Shown here: positions 27,588 through 35,892 of the stretch, one piece after another | How the letters are laid out: every line of letters starts with the position of its first letter | Position numbering within the stretch: position 1 is the stretch's first letter | Assembly (NCBI RefSeq): GCF_000169335.1 | Contig: NZ_AAXW01000003.1 | Coordinates: forward strand, 1-64,000 | Length of the DNA: 64,000 nucleotides | Direction: 5' to 3' | DNA from: Crocosphaera chwakensis CCY0110 | GTDB lineage: Bacteria > Cyanobacteriota > Cyanobacteriia > Cyanobacteriales > Microcystaceae | Translations under genes and position numbers: made by a program | Notes under the pieces: generated by a model | Seen by the model: only the letters and a program-made list of their open reading frames with translations | What the model was told of the DNA's origin: nothing | The model's database searches: none

Positions 27588-27612
27588 GATCCCGAAGGGA
27601 TCTGCTCCGCAG
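27588..27612. repeat. Tandem small hairpins upstream of cydA
   Basis: GATCCC-GAA-GGGATC is directly followed by CTGC-TCC-GCAG. Two short perfect hairpins stand in series, 11 bp before the cydA start. Such paired-hairpin modules are common intergenic repeats in cyanobacteria. No strong T-run follows, so it is not a clear terminator. It may shield or expose the cydA leader. Confidence 0.5.
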
Positions 27613-27622
27613 TACGTAAATA

Positions 27623-29065
27623 ATGAATCTTTTGTCAGATACAGTTACCCTGTCTCGAATGCAGTTTGCCCTGACTGCTATTTTCCATATGCTTTGGCCA
27701 GTTTTAAGCACAGGGATGGCCATTTATTTAGTTGTCGTTGAAGGGTTATGGTTAAAAACTCGTAATCCTAATTATTACTATCATGCTCGTTTTTGGAGCA
27801 AACTCTACGTCCTTAACTTTGGTATTGGGGTCGCTTCTGGTTTACCGATGGAATTTCAATTCGGTACCAACTGGGCCCCTTTTTCTGAAGCAGTGGGGGA
27901 CTTTTTTGGTAGTATTCTTGGCTTTGAAGGGGCTATGGCCTTCATGTTAGAAGCGGGATTTTTAGGTATTATGTTGTTCGGTTGGGAACGAGTCCATCCT
28001 GCCATTCACTACCTGGCTACTGTTATGGTGGCATTTGGGGCGAATCTGTCCACTTTCTGGATTTTAGTAGCTAATTCTTGGATGCAAAGTCCCTCTGGTG
28101 GAGAGATGGTTAATGGAAAATTTGTGGTCAGTGATTATTTTCAGGCCATTCTCAATCCTTTTATGGCTCGAAGTGTCTCCCATATGTTTTTAGCCACTCT
28201 AGAAACCTCTTTATTTGTTATTGGGGGGATTAGTGCTTGGTATATCATTAATCAGCGACATCAAGCTTTTTTTGCCCGTTCTTTAAAAATTGTGTTAGCT
28301 GTGGCTATTGCAGTAACCCCTCTACAAATCTATGTCGGCCATTTAAGTGCAGAACAAGTCTATCGCTATCAACCAACCAAATTAGCTGCCATGGAAGCGA
28401 AATGGGAAACCTCCCCAGCAGGACAACCGGCAGATTGGAGTTTACTGGCCTTACCGAACGAAAAGCAAGAATTCAATTCCTGGGAAATCACCATTCCCAA
28501 CGGACTGGGATACATTTTAGAATTCAAAGCCAATCTCTCTGAACCGGTTCAAGGACTAAAAGAATGGCCAGTAAATGAACGGCCAAAAATGGTGGGATTA
28601 ATTTACTATTCTTTTCGGGTAATGAGTGGGATTGGCTTTTTCTTAGCTGGTTTGATGTTGTGGAGTCTTCTGCAATGGCTTATCGGTAATCTTTCCCCTG
28701 AAAAAATTAGTCAACAAAAATGGCTGTTACGGACTTGGATGTTGGCTGCACCCTTGGGTTATATTGCCGTAGAGTCAGGTTGGATTGTGCGGTGTGTAGG
28801 CCGACAACCTTGGGCGGTATACAAACAAGTTCGTACCGTTGACGCTGCCTCTAATCTTCCTGCCAGCAATGTGTTGACTTCTTTAATCTGTTTTGCCGTG
28901 ATTTATTCGACTTTGTTGGTAGCAGCTTTATATTTTGGCAGTCGGATTATTCGTCGAGGGCCAAGGTTAGATTTACCCTTACCTGGATCAGAGGATAAAG
29001 TGGCTATGTCAACTGAACAAGCCAATTTTGTTAAAGACCAACGGCCCGTAGAAGCACAACAATAA
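27623..29065 (+). CDS. cydA: Cytochrome bd-type quinol oxidase subunit I
   Basis: A 480-residue membrane protein that with CydB reduces O2 using plastoquinol or a related quinol. The start LSRMQFALTAIFHMLWP has the conserved N-terminal heme His (H22). FEGAMAFMLEAGFLGIMLFGWERV and ARSVSHMFLATLETSLFV carry the membrane Glu residues and the second heme His. The Q-loop (about 250-320) is short, as in cyanide-insensitive and cyanobacterial forms. The GRQPW signature is at 393-397. The position two before it, a conserved Glu in E. coli CydA, is Cys391 here (VRCVGRQPW). The following cydB starts 9 bp later. Confidence 0.93.
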   Translation: MNLLSDTVTLSRMQFALTAIFHMLWPVLSTGMAIYLVVVEGLWLKTRNPNYYYHARFWSKLYVLNFGIGVASGLPMEFQFGTNWAPFSEAVGDFFGSILGFEGAMAFMLEAGFLGIMLFGWERVHPAIHYLATVMVAFGANLSTFWILVANSWMQSPSGGEMVNGKFVVSDYFQAILNPFMARSVSHMFLATLETSLFVIGGISAWYIINQRHQAFFARSLKIVLAVAIAVTPLQIYVGHLSAEQVYRYQPTKLAAMEAKWETSPAGQPADWSLLALPNEKQEFNSWEITIPNGLGYILEFKANLSEPVQGLKEWPVNERPKMVGLIYYSFRVMSGIGFFLAGLMLWSLLQWLIGNLSPEKISQQKWLLRTWMLAAPLGYIAVESGWIVRCVGRQPWAVYKQVRTVDAASNLPASNVLTSLICFAVIYSTLLVAALYFGSRIIRRGPRLDLPLPGSEDKVAMSTEQANFVKDQRPVEAQQ

Positions 29066-29074
29066 GCAATTGAT

Positions 29075-30088
29075 ATGGACGCATTATTACATTTTCTTCC
29101 CCAAGTTTGGTTCGTCATTTTAGCTCTATTTTTGTTTCTCTATGTCATGTTAGATGGCTTTGATCTGGGGGTAGGTATTTTGTCTTTGACCAGTTCTAAC
29201 GAAGAAAGACGAAGCCTTTTAATGACCAGTTTAGGGAATATCTGGGATGCTAACGAAACTTGGTTAGTATTGATGGGAGGGGGATTATTTGGGGCATTTC
29301 CTTTAGCTTATGGAACGATTCTCAATGCTCTGTATATTCCCATTTTCATGATGATTTTTGGCCTCATTTTTCGGGCGGTTGCCTTTGAATTTCGAGAACA
29401 GGCCAACAATAAATTATTTTGGAATTTTGCTTTTGGAATTGGTAGTTTATTGGCCGCTTTAGGACAAGGTTTTGCCCTCGGTACGGTGATTCAAGGGATT
29501 AAAGTCGATGCAATGGGGCATTTTATTGGTTCTACCTGGGATTGGTTGAACTGGCGAAACCTTTTAGTAGCTTTAACACTGATTCAGGGTTATGTATTAA
29601 TTGGTTCAACCTACTTAATTTTGAAAACGGAAGGAGAACTACAACAAACCCATTATCGAACCGCTAAATTAGCAGCGATAACTACATTATTAGGGGCGAT
29701 TATAATTACGATTAGCACCCCCATTTTTTATGAAAGCTTGAGAGAGCGTTTATTTACTGCGCCGTTAGTCTATATTTTTGCTGTTATTCCGATTCTAGGA
29801 TTGGTGTTAGTTTGGTTACTGCTACAAAGTCTGAATCAACGAGAAGAACGGACTCCTTTAATTTGGACAATTCTTATCTTTTTATTGAGTTTTATCGGTT
29901 TAGGATTAATTGTTTTTCCTTATATTATTCCCACAGACATTACCATTTATCAAGCTGCTGCTGCTCCCAGCGCTTTAGTGTTTATGCTGATTTTTATCGG
30001 TTTTCTCATTCCTATTATGTTGTTTTATAACATCTACAATTATGTTGTATTTCGGGGAAAGGTTGTTAACAGTAGTGAGGAAGACTAA
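29075..30088 (+). CDS. cydB: Cytochrome bd-type quinol oxidase subunit II
   Basis: A 337-residue membrane protein with about eight helices, forming the alternative oxidase with CydA. The family N-terminus FVILALFLFLYVMLDGFDLGVGIL and the WDANETWLVLMGGGLFGAFPLAY motif are present. The C-terminus GFLIPIMLFYNIYNYVVFRGKV is typical. Start ATG at 29075 is 9 bp after the cydA stop, so the two are co-transcribed. No CydX or CydCD genes are adjacent. No terminator is seen before the repeat and IS element downstream. Confidence 0.93.
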   Translation: MDALLHFLPQVWFVILALFLFLYVMLDGFDLGVGILSLTSSNEERRSLLMTSLGNIWDANETWLVLMGGGLFGAFPLAYGTILNALYIPIFMMIFGLIFRAVAFEFREQANNKLFWNFAFGIGSLLAALGQGFALGTVIQGIKVDAMGHFIGSTWDWLNWRNLLVALTLIQGYVLIGSTYLILKTEGELQQTHYRTAKLAAITTLLGAIIITISTPIFYESLRERLFTAPLVYIFAVIPILGLVLVWLLLQSLNQREERTPLIWTILIFLLSFIGLGLIVFPYIIPTDITIYQAAAAPSALVFMLIFIGFLIPIMLFYNIYNYVVFRGKVVNSSEED

Positions 30089-30124
30089 ACCGATAGGATT
30101 AAATTGCTAAAGCTGATCAGGAAT

Positions 30125-30244
30125 TTATACCAATTTTCATTATTAACCATAGAGATTATTCGTTGAGAGGAGGCAGGAGAAGCAGGGGAGGTAGAGGAAA
30201 AAGAAGATTAATTAGGTTTCTAGTGACTGTTGAGAATTGGTATA
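30125..30244. repeat. MITE-like element, family 2 (TTATACCAATT ends)
   Basis: A 120-bp segment with inverted ends TTATACCAATTTTCA and TGAGAATTGGTATAA around a purine-rich centre (GAGGAGGCAGGAGAAGCAGG). Similar TATACCAATT elements are common in cyanobacterial intergenic DNA. It ends 6 bp before the IS1380-type element, so both inserted in the same cydB-arsR interval. No ORF. Confidence 0.7.
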
Positions 30245-30250
30245 ACTTAT

Positions 30251-32004
30251 CCTGCATTATTCATGAAGAAAAAACAAAACCAAAAACATAAGAAATTAGC
30301 ATCAAAAGCGATTTTTTATTAAATAGATTCTTAAAAAGTAGTGAATTGGCGTAATTCAATCACAGAAAATTAATGGAAGAACAGAAAAAAGACTAATTTA
30401 ACGTTAGATGGATACACCAATCCTATGAGAGATGAATGTTAGGAAAAAATCAATTGTTTACCCGAAGATAATCGTTGTATTATGCAGAGTATTTCCTCAC
30501 GAAAAGGACAATGAGCAGCTAATTCTACTAAAGTTCTTCTAACAGAAACAGTCACTTTGGCAGCTATTTTTATGATGGTTTCCCTCAAACGAGAAACTTG
30601 AGCCTTCCCCAATCGTGTCCCTTCCGCAGAAGCCCGAAGTTCAAGCATTAAAATATAAGCTGCTTGGCATAAAAATAAGCGAAATTGATTAACAATAAAT
30701 TTATGGCAACTGAGACGATCTGCATTAATTCCTAGTTTCAATTCCTTGATTCGATGTTCAGAAGTAGCTCCTCTTTGAACATAAAAATTATCATAAATTT
30801 CTTGTGCATCTGCCTCCAAATTAGTTACTAAAAATCGAGGATTTGCTCCTTTTTCTAACCATTCTGCTTTCATAATAAGTCGACGAGGTTTTTTCCAACT
30901 TTTTGCAGCATAATATACATCATCGAACAAACGAGCCTTCTCTTTAGTCCGAAAATACTGTAATCTGGCTAAGTCAAGAAGATAATTTATTTTCCGTTTT
31001 AAAACAGCATTACTACTAAAACCAAAAACATATTTTACATTTTTTTGTTCGCACAGATTAATAATTTCAGGTAAAGAAAACCCTCCATCGCCTCGTAAGA
31101 TTATTTTGACATCAGGCCAAGCTTTTCTTAAACGCCAAAATAACCATCTTAGTAATCCTAAAACTCCTTTTCCTGCGTGAGAATTTCCTGGTCTTAAGTG
31201 TAAAATTAAAGGATAACCACTTTTGGCTTCATTAACTAATACAGGAAAGTAAATTTGATGTCCATAATAACCATGAAATAAGCTTAACTGTTGATGTCCA
31301 TGAGTGTAAGCATCAAATCCATCTATATCTAATACTATTTGTTCTGGGTTTGAGAGATGATTTTGAAGAAATTTATCGACAAAAAAACGACGTATCCTTT
31401 TAATTTCTTGTTTAGTTATTCCATTTTCTAGTCGACTCATTGTCGGTTGACTAGCTAATAATTCTGCTCCCATTTCGGGGACTTTATCACAAATAATTTT
31501 GAAAATTGGATCATGTCGTAAGTAATTACTATCATTGGTATCTTCATATCCTGCTGCTATTTGATAGATTCTTTGACTTACTAACTGAAACAGTGAATGT
31601 TTGACTTTATGTTGTTCTCTATTATCTTCCAAGCAATTTGAGATTCCTTGGCCAACTTTCAGATTGTCTTCTGCTTGCTTAATTAGCAATAATCCCGCAT
31701 CCAAACTTAGGTCTAGTCCTGAAAACTTTACCTCCAATGTTTTCTTCGTCTTAAAATTAAAGGGGAGTTTTTCTGAAGACTCTTTCATTAATTATTGATT
31801 GATTGATATAACCTTTATTTCTTTATTTATTATAGGCTAAAATGAACTTTTTGTAAACGACTTTTACCTCTTATTTTTGATAGTTAAATAGTCGATAATT
31901 AGTAATAGATAAAAATCACAGACTGTTATTGGGGTCAAATCTCCATATTCCTGATGGCATAAGGCTTTCAGGCTTTTTCGCAATTCTCTCATGAATAATG
32001 CAGG
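30251..32004 (-). mobile_element. Complete IS1380-family insertion sequence
   Basis: The 1754-bp element has perfect 16-bp terminal inverted repeats, CCTGCATTATTCATGA at the left and TCATGAATAATGCAGG at the right. It is flanked on both sides by TTAT (30247-30250 and 32005-32008), a 4-bp target duplication. It carries one intact transposase gene on the minus strand. Ends, duplication and intact gene indicate a recent insertion that may still be able to move. The right copy of TTAT contains the stop codon of the neighbouring ArsR gene. Confidence 0.92.
30439..31788 (-). CDS. IS1380-family transposase
   Basis: A 449-residue DDE transposase that should cut and rejoin its element at the CCTGCATT ends. 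The family pattern is visible: PTMSRLENGITKQEIKRI, then IVLDIDGFDAYTHGHQQLSLFHGYYG with the first catalytic Asp, KIILRGDGGFSLPEIINLCEQ with the second, and the EHRIKELKLGINADRLSCHKFIVNQFRL block with the Glu. Length is normal and there is no frameshift. Its only neighbours within the element are short non-coding flanks of 188 and 216 bp. Confidence 0.92.
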   Translation of the reverse strand: MKESSEKLPFNFKTKKTLEVKFSGLDLSLDAGLLLIKQAEDNLKVGQGISNCLEDNREQHKVKHSLFQLVSQRIYQIAAGYEDTNDSNYLRHDPIFKIICDKVPEMGAELLASQPTMSRLENGITKQEIKRIRRFFVDKFLQNHLSNPEQIVLDIDGFDAYTHGHQQLSLFHGYYGHQIYFPVLVNEAKSGYPLILHLRPGNSHAGKGVLGLLRWLFWRLRKAWPDVKIILRGDGGFSLPEIINLCEQKNVKYVFGFSSNAVLKRKINYLLDLARLQYFRTKEKARLFDDVYYAAKSWKKPRRLIMKAEWLEKGANPRFLVTNLEADAQEIYDNFYVQRGATSEHRIKELKLGINADRLSCHKFIVNQFRLFLCQAAYILMLELRASAEGTRLGKAQVSRLRETIIKIAAKVTVSVRRTLVELAAHCPFREEILCIIQRLSSGKQLIFS

Positions 32005-32376
32005 TTATGTGTGGCGAAAGGATAGATGTAATTGTTTAAAGGCTTCTGTCTTTTGCTGCATCTGTGAGTAGAGACGACCACAAACTAACTCACACAACTC
32101 GAAAATCATGGGATCTTGAATTTCATAATATATCGTTACACCTTGAGGCTGACGGGATAAAATTTCGGCTTCAGTCAATATTTTGAGATGCTTTGATAAA
32201 TTAGCTTGACTTAAACCAGTCGCTTTACTCAGTTCACCGGCATTCATCGCTCCGTCTTTCAAACAGCTTAAAATTTGTAGCCGACTGGTTTCTGAAAGAA
32301 TTTTAAAATAATCGGCGATAGGAGACAGAAATTCCTGTTGCTTGGATGGATTGTTGTGGGCAGAGGTTTTTGCCAT
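32005..32376 (-). CDS. ArsR/SmtB-family repressor, likely persulfide-responsive
   Basis: A 123-residue winged-helix repressor. The helix-turn-helix is GELSKATGLSQANLSKHLKILTEAEIL (about 47-73), followed by the wing RQPQGVTIYYEI. Cys38 (ILSCLKDG), Cys95 and Cys99 (ELCELVCG) sit near the positions of the two redox cysteines of the BigR/SqrR persulfide sensors. It is divergent from a persulfide dioxygenase/rhodanese/TauE operon and so is its probable regulator. The gene ends exactly at the IS1380 boundary. Its TAA (complement of 32005-32007) lies in the 4-bp target duplication, so the coding sequence is intact but whatever lay downstream has been separated. Confidence 0.85.
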   Translation of the reverse strand: MAKTSAHNNPSKQQEFLSPIADYFKILSETSRLQILSCLKDGAMNAGELSKATGLSQANLSKHLKILTEAEILSRQPQGVTIYYEIQDPMIFELCELVCGRLYSQMQQKTEAFKQLHLSFRHT

Positions 32377-32507
32377 AGATTACAATATTTATTTGTTTCT
32401 TTTATTTAACTAAATAGTATCTTAACAAAAAAGTGAAATAGACTAAATTGTATAGGAAAAAATTAATGATAGAAAAATAACAATCATTATTCGAGATTAA
32501 CTTTTAA

Positions 32508-32519
32508 AACTATATAGTT
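32508..32519. promoter_or_regulatory. Candidate operator in the divergent ArsR/sulfur-operon promoter
   Basis: AACTATATAGTT is a perfect 12-bp palindrome, followed by a related half (TAATTAGTTATAATT). It lies in the 229-bp gap between the repressor and the persulfide dioxygenase gene, 87 bp before the latter. ArsR proteins bind AT-rich dyads of this size. The region is very AT-rich, so a chance palindrome is possible. Confidence 0.35.
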
Positions 32520-32605
32520 AATTAGTTATAATTAAAAAGCAGATAGCAGTTAAACTATCTGACCTAGTGCTTAAACATTAAATTCAATTTTGATTAGGGA
32601 AAAAA

Positions 32606-33304
32606 ATGCTATTACGTCAATTGTTCGATCACAACACCTCGACTTATACCTACTTAATTGCTGATCTAAGTACCTTTGAATCAGTTTTAGTTGATCCCGT
32701 TTTAGAACAGGTGGAACGGGATTTGCAACTCATTAAAGAACTGGGACTGACACTGCGCTATTGTTTAGAAACCCATATTCATGCTGATCACCTGACAGGA
32801 ACAGGGAAATTGAGAGAACTCACAGGGTGTCGGGGAGTCGTCCCCGAAAATGCCAACGTTGATTGTGCAGACCGCTTTATTCGGGATGGAGAAGTCTTAA
32901 AAATAGGGGAAGTTAAGATACAAGCGATCACCACCCTTGGTCATACCGATAGCCATATGTCTTATCTTGTCAATGATGGTTGCGTTCTCACAGGAGATTC
33001 TCTGTTAATTCGAGGTTGCGGACGGACTGATTTTCAAAGTGGAGATGCCGGAACCCTTTATGACCAAATTACTCAGAAATTATTTACCCTACCAGATGCT
33101 ACGAAGGTTTATCCTGGTCACGACTACAGAGGCCACACCGTTTCTACCATTGGGGAAGAAAAGCAATTGAATCCCCGCTTTGTTGGACAGGATCGGGCTA
33201 GTTTCATTGAATTGATGAATAATCTTAATCTACCCAATCCCAAAAAAATAGCAGAAGCTGTTCCTGCTAATCAACGTTGTGGGGAAGTAGCTACGACAGT
33301 CTAA
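32606..33304 (+). CDS. MBL-fold persulfide dioxygenase (ETHE1-like)
   Basis: A 232-residue metallo-beta-lactamase-fold enzyme. The metal motif ETHIHADHLTG is at about 55-65; a later His lies in LGHTDSHMSYLV, an Asp in LTGDSLLIRGCGRTDFQ, and the final His in VYPGHDYRGHTVSTI. The GCGRTDFQ segment is the mark of the ETHE1/persulfide dioxygenase branch, which oxidises glutathione persulfide to sulfite. It begins an operon with a rhodanese (52 bp) and a TauE-type exporter, matching a route from persulfide to sulfite or thiosulfate to export. Confidence 0.9.
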   Translation: MLLRQLFDHNTSTYTYLIADLSTFESVLVDPVLEQVERDLQLIKELGLTLRYCLETHIHADHLTGTGKLRELTGCRGVVPENANVDCADRFIRDGEVLKIGEVKIQAITTLGHTDSHMSYLVNDGCVLTGDSLLIRGCGRTDFQSGDAGTLYDQITQKLFTLPDATKVYPGHDYRGHTVSTIGEEKQLNPRFVGQDRASFIELMNNLNLPNPKKIAEAVPANQRCGEVATTV

Positions 33305-33356
33305 CGTTCATTTTTCTCAAATTACTTTATTGTTAAATAGTTGAATTGAAAACCAG

Positions 33357-33905
33357 ATGAAAACACTTAACTATAAACCTTTTCCTACCATTGATAGCCA
33401 TACCTTAAAATCGTGGTTAGATGAGGATTTAGTCACCCTCGTTGATGTTCGGGAAGTTTCAGAATATGTTGGCGAACATCTTCCCAATGCGTTACTGATT
33501 CCCTTATCTAAGTTTGAACCTGATAAAATTCCCCAAGAACAAGATAAAACCTTAGTGCTTTACTGTCGAACGGGAAATCGCTCTGCTCAAGCAGCACAAA
33601 AGCTGTTGACTGGGGGTTTTCGAGGAGTTACTCATCTCGGTGGTGGTATAGAAGACTGGAAAAAAAGAGGATTGCCAACGATTGTTAATACTAATGCGCC
33701 TTTAAGCCTGATGCGCCAGGTACAAATTATAGCGGGTTCGTTGATCATCACAGGGACTGTGTTAGGAGCGTTTGTGTCTCCTTGGTTTTTGATTATTAGT
33801 GGTTTTGTTGGTGGGGGACTGCTCTTTGCTGGCATTACAGATACCTGCGCCCTAGCAATGTTACTAGCAAAATTACCTTTCAACCAACGGTTAAATGCAA
33901 GATGA
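33357..33905 (+). CDS. Rhodanese-domain membrane protein (YgaP-like)
   Basis: A 182-residue protein with an N-terminal rhodanese domain (about 12-110). The active-site loop is LYCRTGNRSAQAA, with catalytic Cys at about 71. Two membrane helices (about 122-170, SLIITGTVLGAFVSPWFLI) form a DUF2892-type anchor, as in E. coli YgaP. It should move sulfane sulfur between thiosulfate or persulfides and acceptors at the membrane. It overlaps the following TauE gene by 4 bp (ATGA), so the two are coupled. Confidence 0.88.
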   Translation: MKTLNYKPFPTIDSHTLKSWLDEDLVTLVDVREVSEYVGEHLPNALLIPLSKFEPDKIPQEQDKTLVLYCRTGNRSAQAAQKLLTGGFRGVTHLGGGIEDWKKRGLPTIVNTNAPLSLMRQVQIIAGSLIITGTVLGAFVSPWFLIISGFVGGGLLFAGITDTCALAMLLAKLPFNQRLNAR

Positions 33906-34684
33906 TAACTTGGATTATTGGACATTTTTTAGCCGTTTGTATTGGACTAAGCCTGGGTTTGATTGGGGGAGGCGGTTCTATCTTAGCCGTACCCATCTTA
34001 GTTTACGTTATGGGACTAGGAGCCAAAACAGCGATCGCTATGAGTTTAGGCATTGTCGGTATGGTTAGCTTAATTGGTGTCATTCCTCACTGGTTGCAAG
34101 GCAATGTTAATGGTCAAGTGGCTGCGATTTTTGCCCCTACTGCTATGTTAGGGGCTTATCTCGGTACACAAATGGCAGGATTTCCCTTTATTACGGAAAC
34201 TATGCAACTGATCTGCTTTGCTATTGTTATGCTCCTGGCGAGTATGATCATGATTCGCCAAGGAAGACAAACATTAAAACATCGGCACTTGCTCAAAGAA
34301 AAACAGAGGTTTCTCCATAAGAAGCAACACAATCGTTTTTTAATCCTTTTAGAAGGATTAGGGGTCGGTATTTTGACCGGATTTGTGGGAGTCGGGGGTG
34401 GTTTTGCTATTATTCCCGCCTTAGTCTTATTAGGGGGTATTCCCATGAAGGAGGCGATCGGCACTTCCTTAATCATTATTACGTTTAATTCGGTGACAGG
34501 ATTTCTGGGTTATCTTTCTCACGTCAACCTCGATTGGATGTTAATGATGTCTTTTACCATTGCAGCCAGTTTAGGAACTCTTACAGGAGCTTATCTTACT
34601 CGCTTTATTGATGCTAAAAACTTACAGAAAGGTTTTGGTTATTTTGTTTTAGCCGTGGGGATTTTTGTTTTAATTCGACATTAA
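33902..34684 (+). CDS. TauE/SafE-family sulfite/anion exporter
   Basis: A 260-residue membrane protein with about eight helices in two homologous halves. Each half carries the family glycine-rich motif: SLGLIGGGGSILAVPILVY near the start and ILTGFVGVGGGFAIIPALVLL in the middle. TauE/SafE proteins move sulfite, sulfoacetate or other anions across the inner membrane. Position after persulfide dioxygenase and rhodanese suggests sulfite export. The start ATG lies within the rhodanese stop region (ATGA overlap). Confidence 0.88.
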   Translation: MITWIIGHFLAVCIGLSLGLIGGGGSILAVPILVYVMGLGAKTAIAMSLGIVGMVSLIGVIPHWLQGNVNGQVAAIFAPTAMLGAYLGTQMAGFPFITETMQLICFAIVMLLASMIMIRQGRQTLKHRHLLKEKQRFLHKKQHNRFLILLEGLGVGILTGFVGVGGGFAIIPALVLLGGIPMKEAIGTSLIIITFNSVTGFLGYLSHVNLDWMLMMSFTIAASLGTLTGAYLTRFIDAKNLQKGFGYFVLAVGIFVLIRH

Positions 34685-34837
34685 ATTTATACCCCAAAAG
34701 GTTGCTTATTGAGTACCTTGCTCTAGCTCAAGGCTTCGATCTTAACAAGATCACCTTCAACTGCCTCACAGTTATTAGGGAATTACCCAGGGTTGGGCAT
34801 TAGGTTCACGCTCATAAAGCCGATCAGGGATTTAGTT

Positions 34838-35377
34838 ATGACAGAGAAAAAAAACTGGCGTACTCTAGATTGTTTTATCCAAGTTAATACCCCTTGGTTA
34901 ACTTTAATTGGCGAAAAATTAGAAGATGATCGTCAACAAATATTAAATTATTGGCGAGTAGAAAAAGCTGATTCTGTCGTCATTATTACGATTCAAAATA
35001 ATCAGTTTATTTTACCCAATCCTTCTTATCGTCCGGGAGTTCAACAAGTAACCCTTGATTTTGTTGGAGGAAGATTAGATCAGGGTTTAAGTCCTAAGTT
35101 AGCAGCATTAAAAATACTCAGTCGAGAACTGGGAATAAGCAATGTGGATATTGTTAGTTTAAACCCTTTAAATCAAGTGGGTTGGTCTATTAATAGTTCT
35201 TTTTCTAACCAAAAACTGTATGGTTTTATGGCGGAAATTTCACTTAATACCATTATCAGTCGTGAACGGGTAGGCAAAATTTATCCCACAACATCAGAAG
35301 GAATCAATCAGTTATTGACCGATTTAACCTGTCTTCAATGTCGTGCTGTGTTGCGGGAATGGTTAACTCAAGGTTGA
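34838..35377 (+). CDS. Nudix-like protein with a degenerate Nudix box
   Basis: A 179-residue protein (ATG at 34838, MTEKKNWRTLDC; a TTG 15 codons upstream keeps the frame). The fold pattern of an ADP-ribose-pyrophosphatase-type Nudix enzyme is visible: WYRV-like WRVEKADSVVIITI, a proline-rich loop and GGRLDQGLSPKLAALKILSRELGI. The canonical box is Gx5Ex7REUxEExGU. Here the first Glu is lost (GGRLDQGLS) and the REUxEE part is reduced to SRELG. It may therefore be inactive as a hydrolase or act as a ligand-binding domain. It is followed within 3 bp by a toxin remnant on the other strand. Confidence 0.6.
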   Translation: MTEKKNWRTLDCFIQVNTPWLTLIGEKLEDDRQQILNYWRVEKADSVVIITIQNNQFILPNPSYRPGVQQVTLDFVGGRLDQGLSPKLAALKILSRELGISNVDIVSLNPLNQVGWSINSSFSNQKLYGFMAEISLNTIISRERVGKIYPTTSEGINQLLTDLTCLQCRAVLREWLTQG

Positions 35378-35379
35378 AG

Positions 35380-35493
35380 TTAGAACCGTGATAAATTAAC
35401 ATCAGATTCAAGTAAATTAAAAAGTTGTTCTGGTATTTCGTCACTATCGTTAACAAACCAAAGGAATATATGTGTATCTAACAAAAAATTCAT
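35380..35493 (-). pseudogene. Truncated PIN-domain toxin
   Basis: The ATG at 35493 overlaps the antitoxin stop (ATGA), as in intact pairs. It reads MNFLLDTHIFLWFVNDSDEI, the classic N-terminus of a VapC-like PIN toxin with its first catalytic Asp. The frame stops after 37 codons at 35380-35382, where an intact toxin would have about 125. Roughly 90 residues including the other acidic residues are gone. The remnant ends 3 bp from the Nudix-like gene's stop, suggesting a deletion that joined the two. Confidence 0.75.
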
Positions 35494-35717
35494 TCCATAT
35501 ATTCCTGAAAATCTTGAAGAGGTTCATCAAAATCATCACTTATCCATACTTTACCTTTAGCAGTTCCTCGTTTGCGTTTCATAGGAGATATTTTAGCAAC
35601 TGGTTTGTTATCTTTAGTAATAACAATTTCTTCTCCTTTGATCGCTAAATCAAGAAGTTTGGAGAGATTAGATTTAGCTTTATCTATATCTAATTTAGTC
35701 ATGACATTGCATCTCAA
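35490..35717 (-). CDS. Phd/YefM-family antitoxin
   Basis: A 75-residue antitoxin. The N-terminal DNA-binding fold KLDIDKAKSNLSKLLDLAIKGEEIVITKDNKPVAKISPM is the standard Phd/YefM pattern. The C-terminal tail ends DDFDEPLQDFQEYME, the toxin-binding part. Its partner PIN gene overlaps the stop codon but is truncated, so this antitoxin is an orphan that may still act as a repressor or cross-neutralise other toxins. Confidence 0.85.
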   Translation of the reverse strand: MRCNVMTKLDIDKAKSNLSKLLDLAIKGEEIVITKDNKPVAKISPMKRKRGTAKGKVWISDDFDEPLQDFQEYME

Positions 35718-35892
35718 TTAAGTTTAGTGAAGTAACCAAAATCTTATATATTATCAATAGATAAGATAAGTGCCTAATTTACAGACTTTACTATTCAAAT
35801 AAAATGATCGAAATATAAATTTTTTCAATGTTTTATAAGGAATTAATAGTCTAAAATGATACAATATTTTTAGTTAGATAATATACTTTTTT

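Noticed and set aside
34685..34837. Open segment reading ...LAQGFDLNKITFNCLTVI between the TauE and Nudix-like genes
   Set aside because: No start codon or family match, and it is too short to call a gene remnant with confidence.
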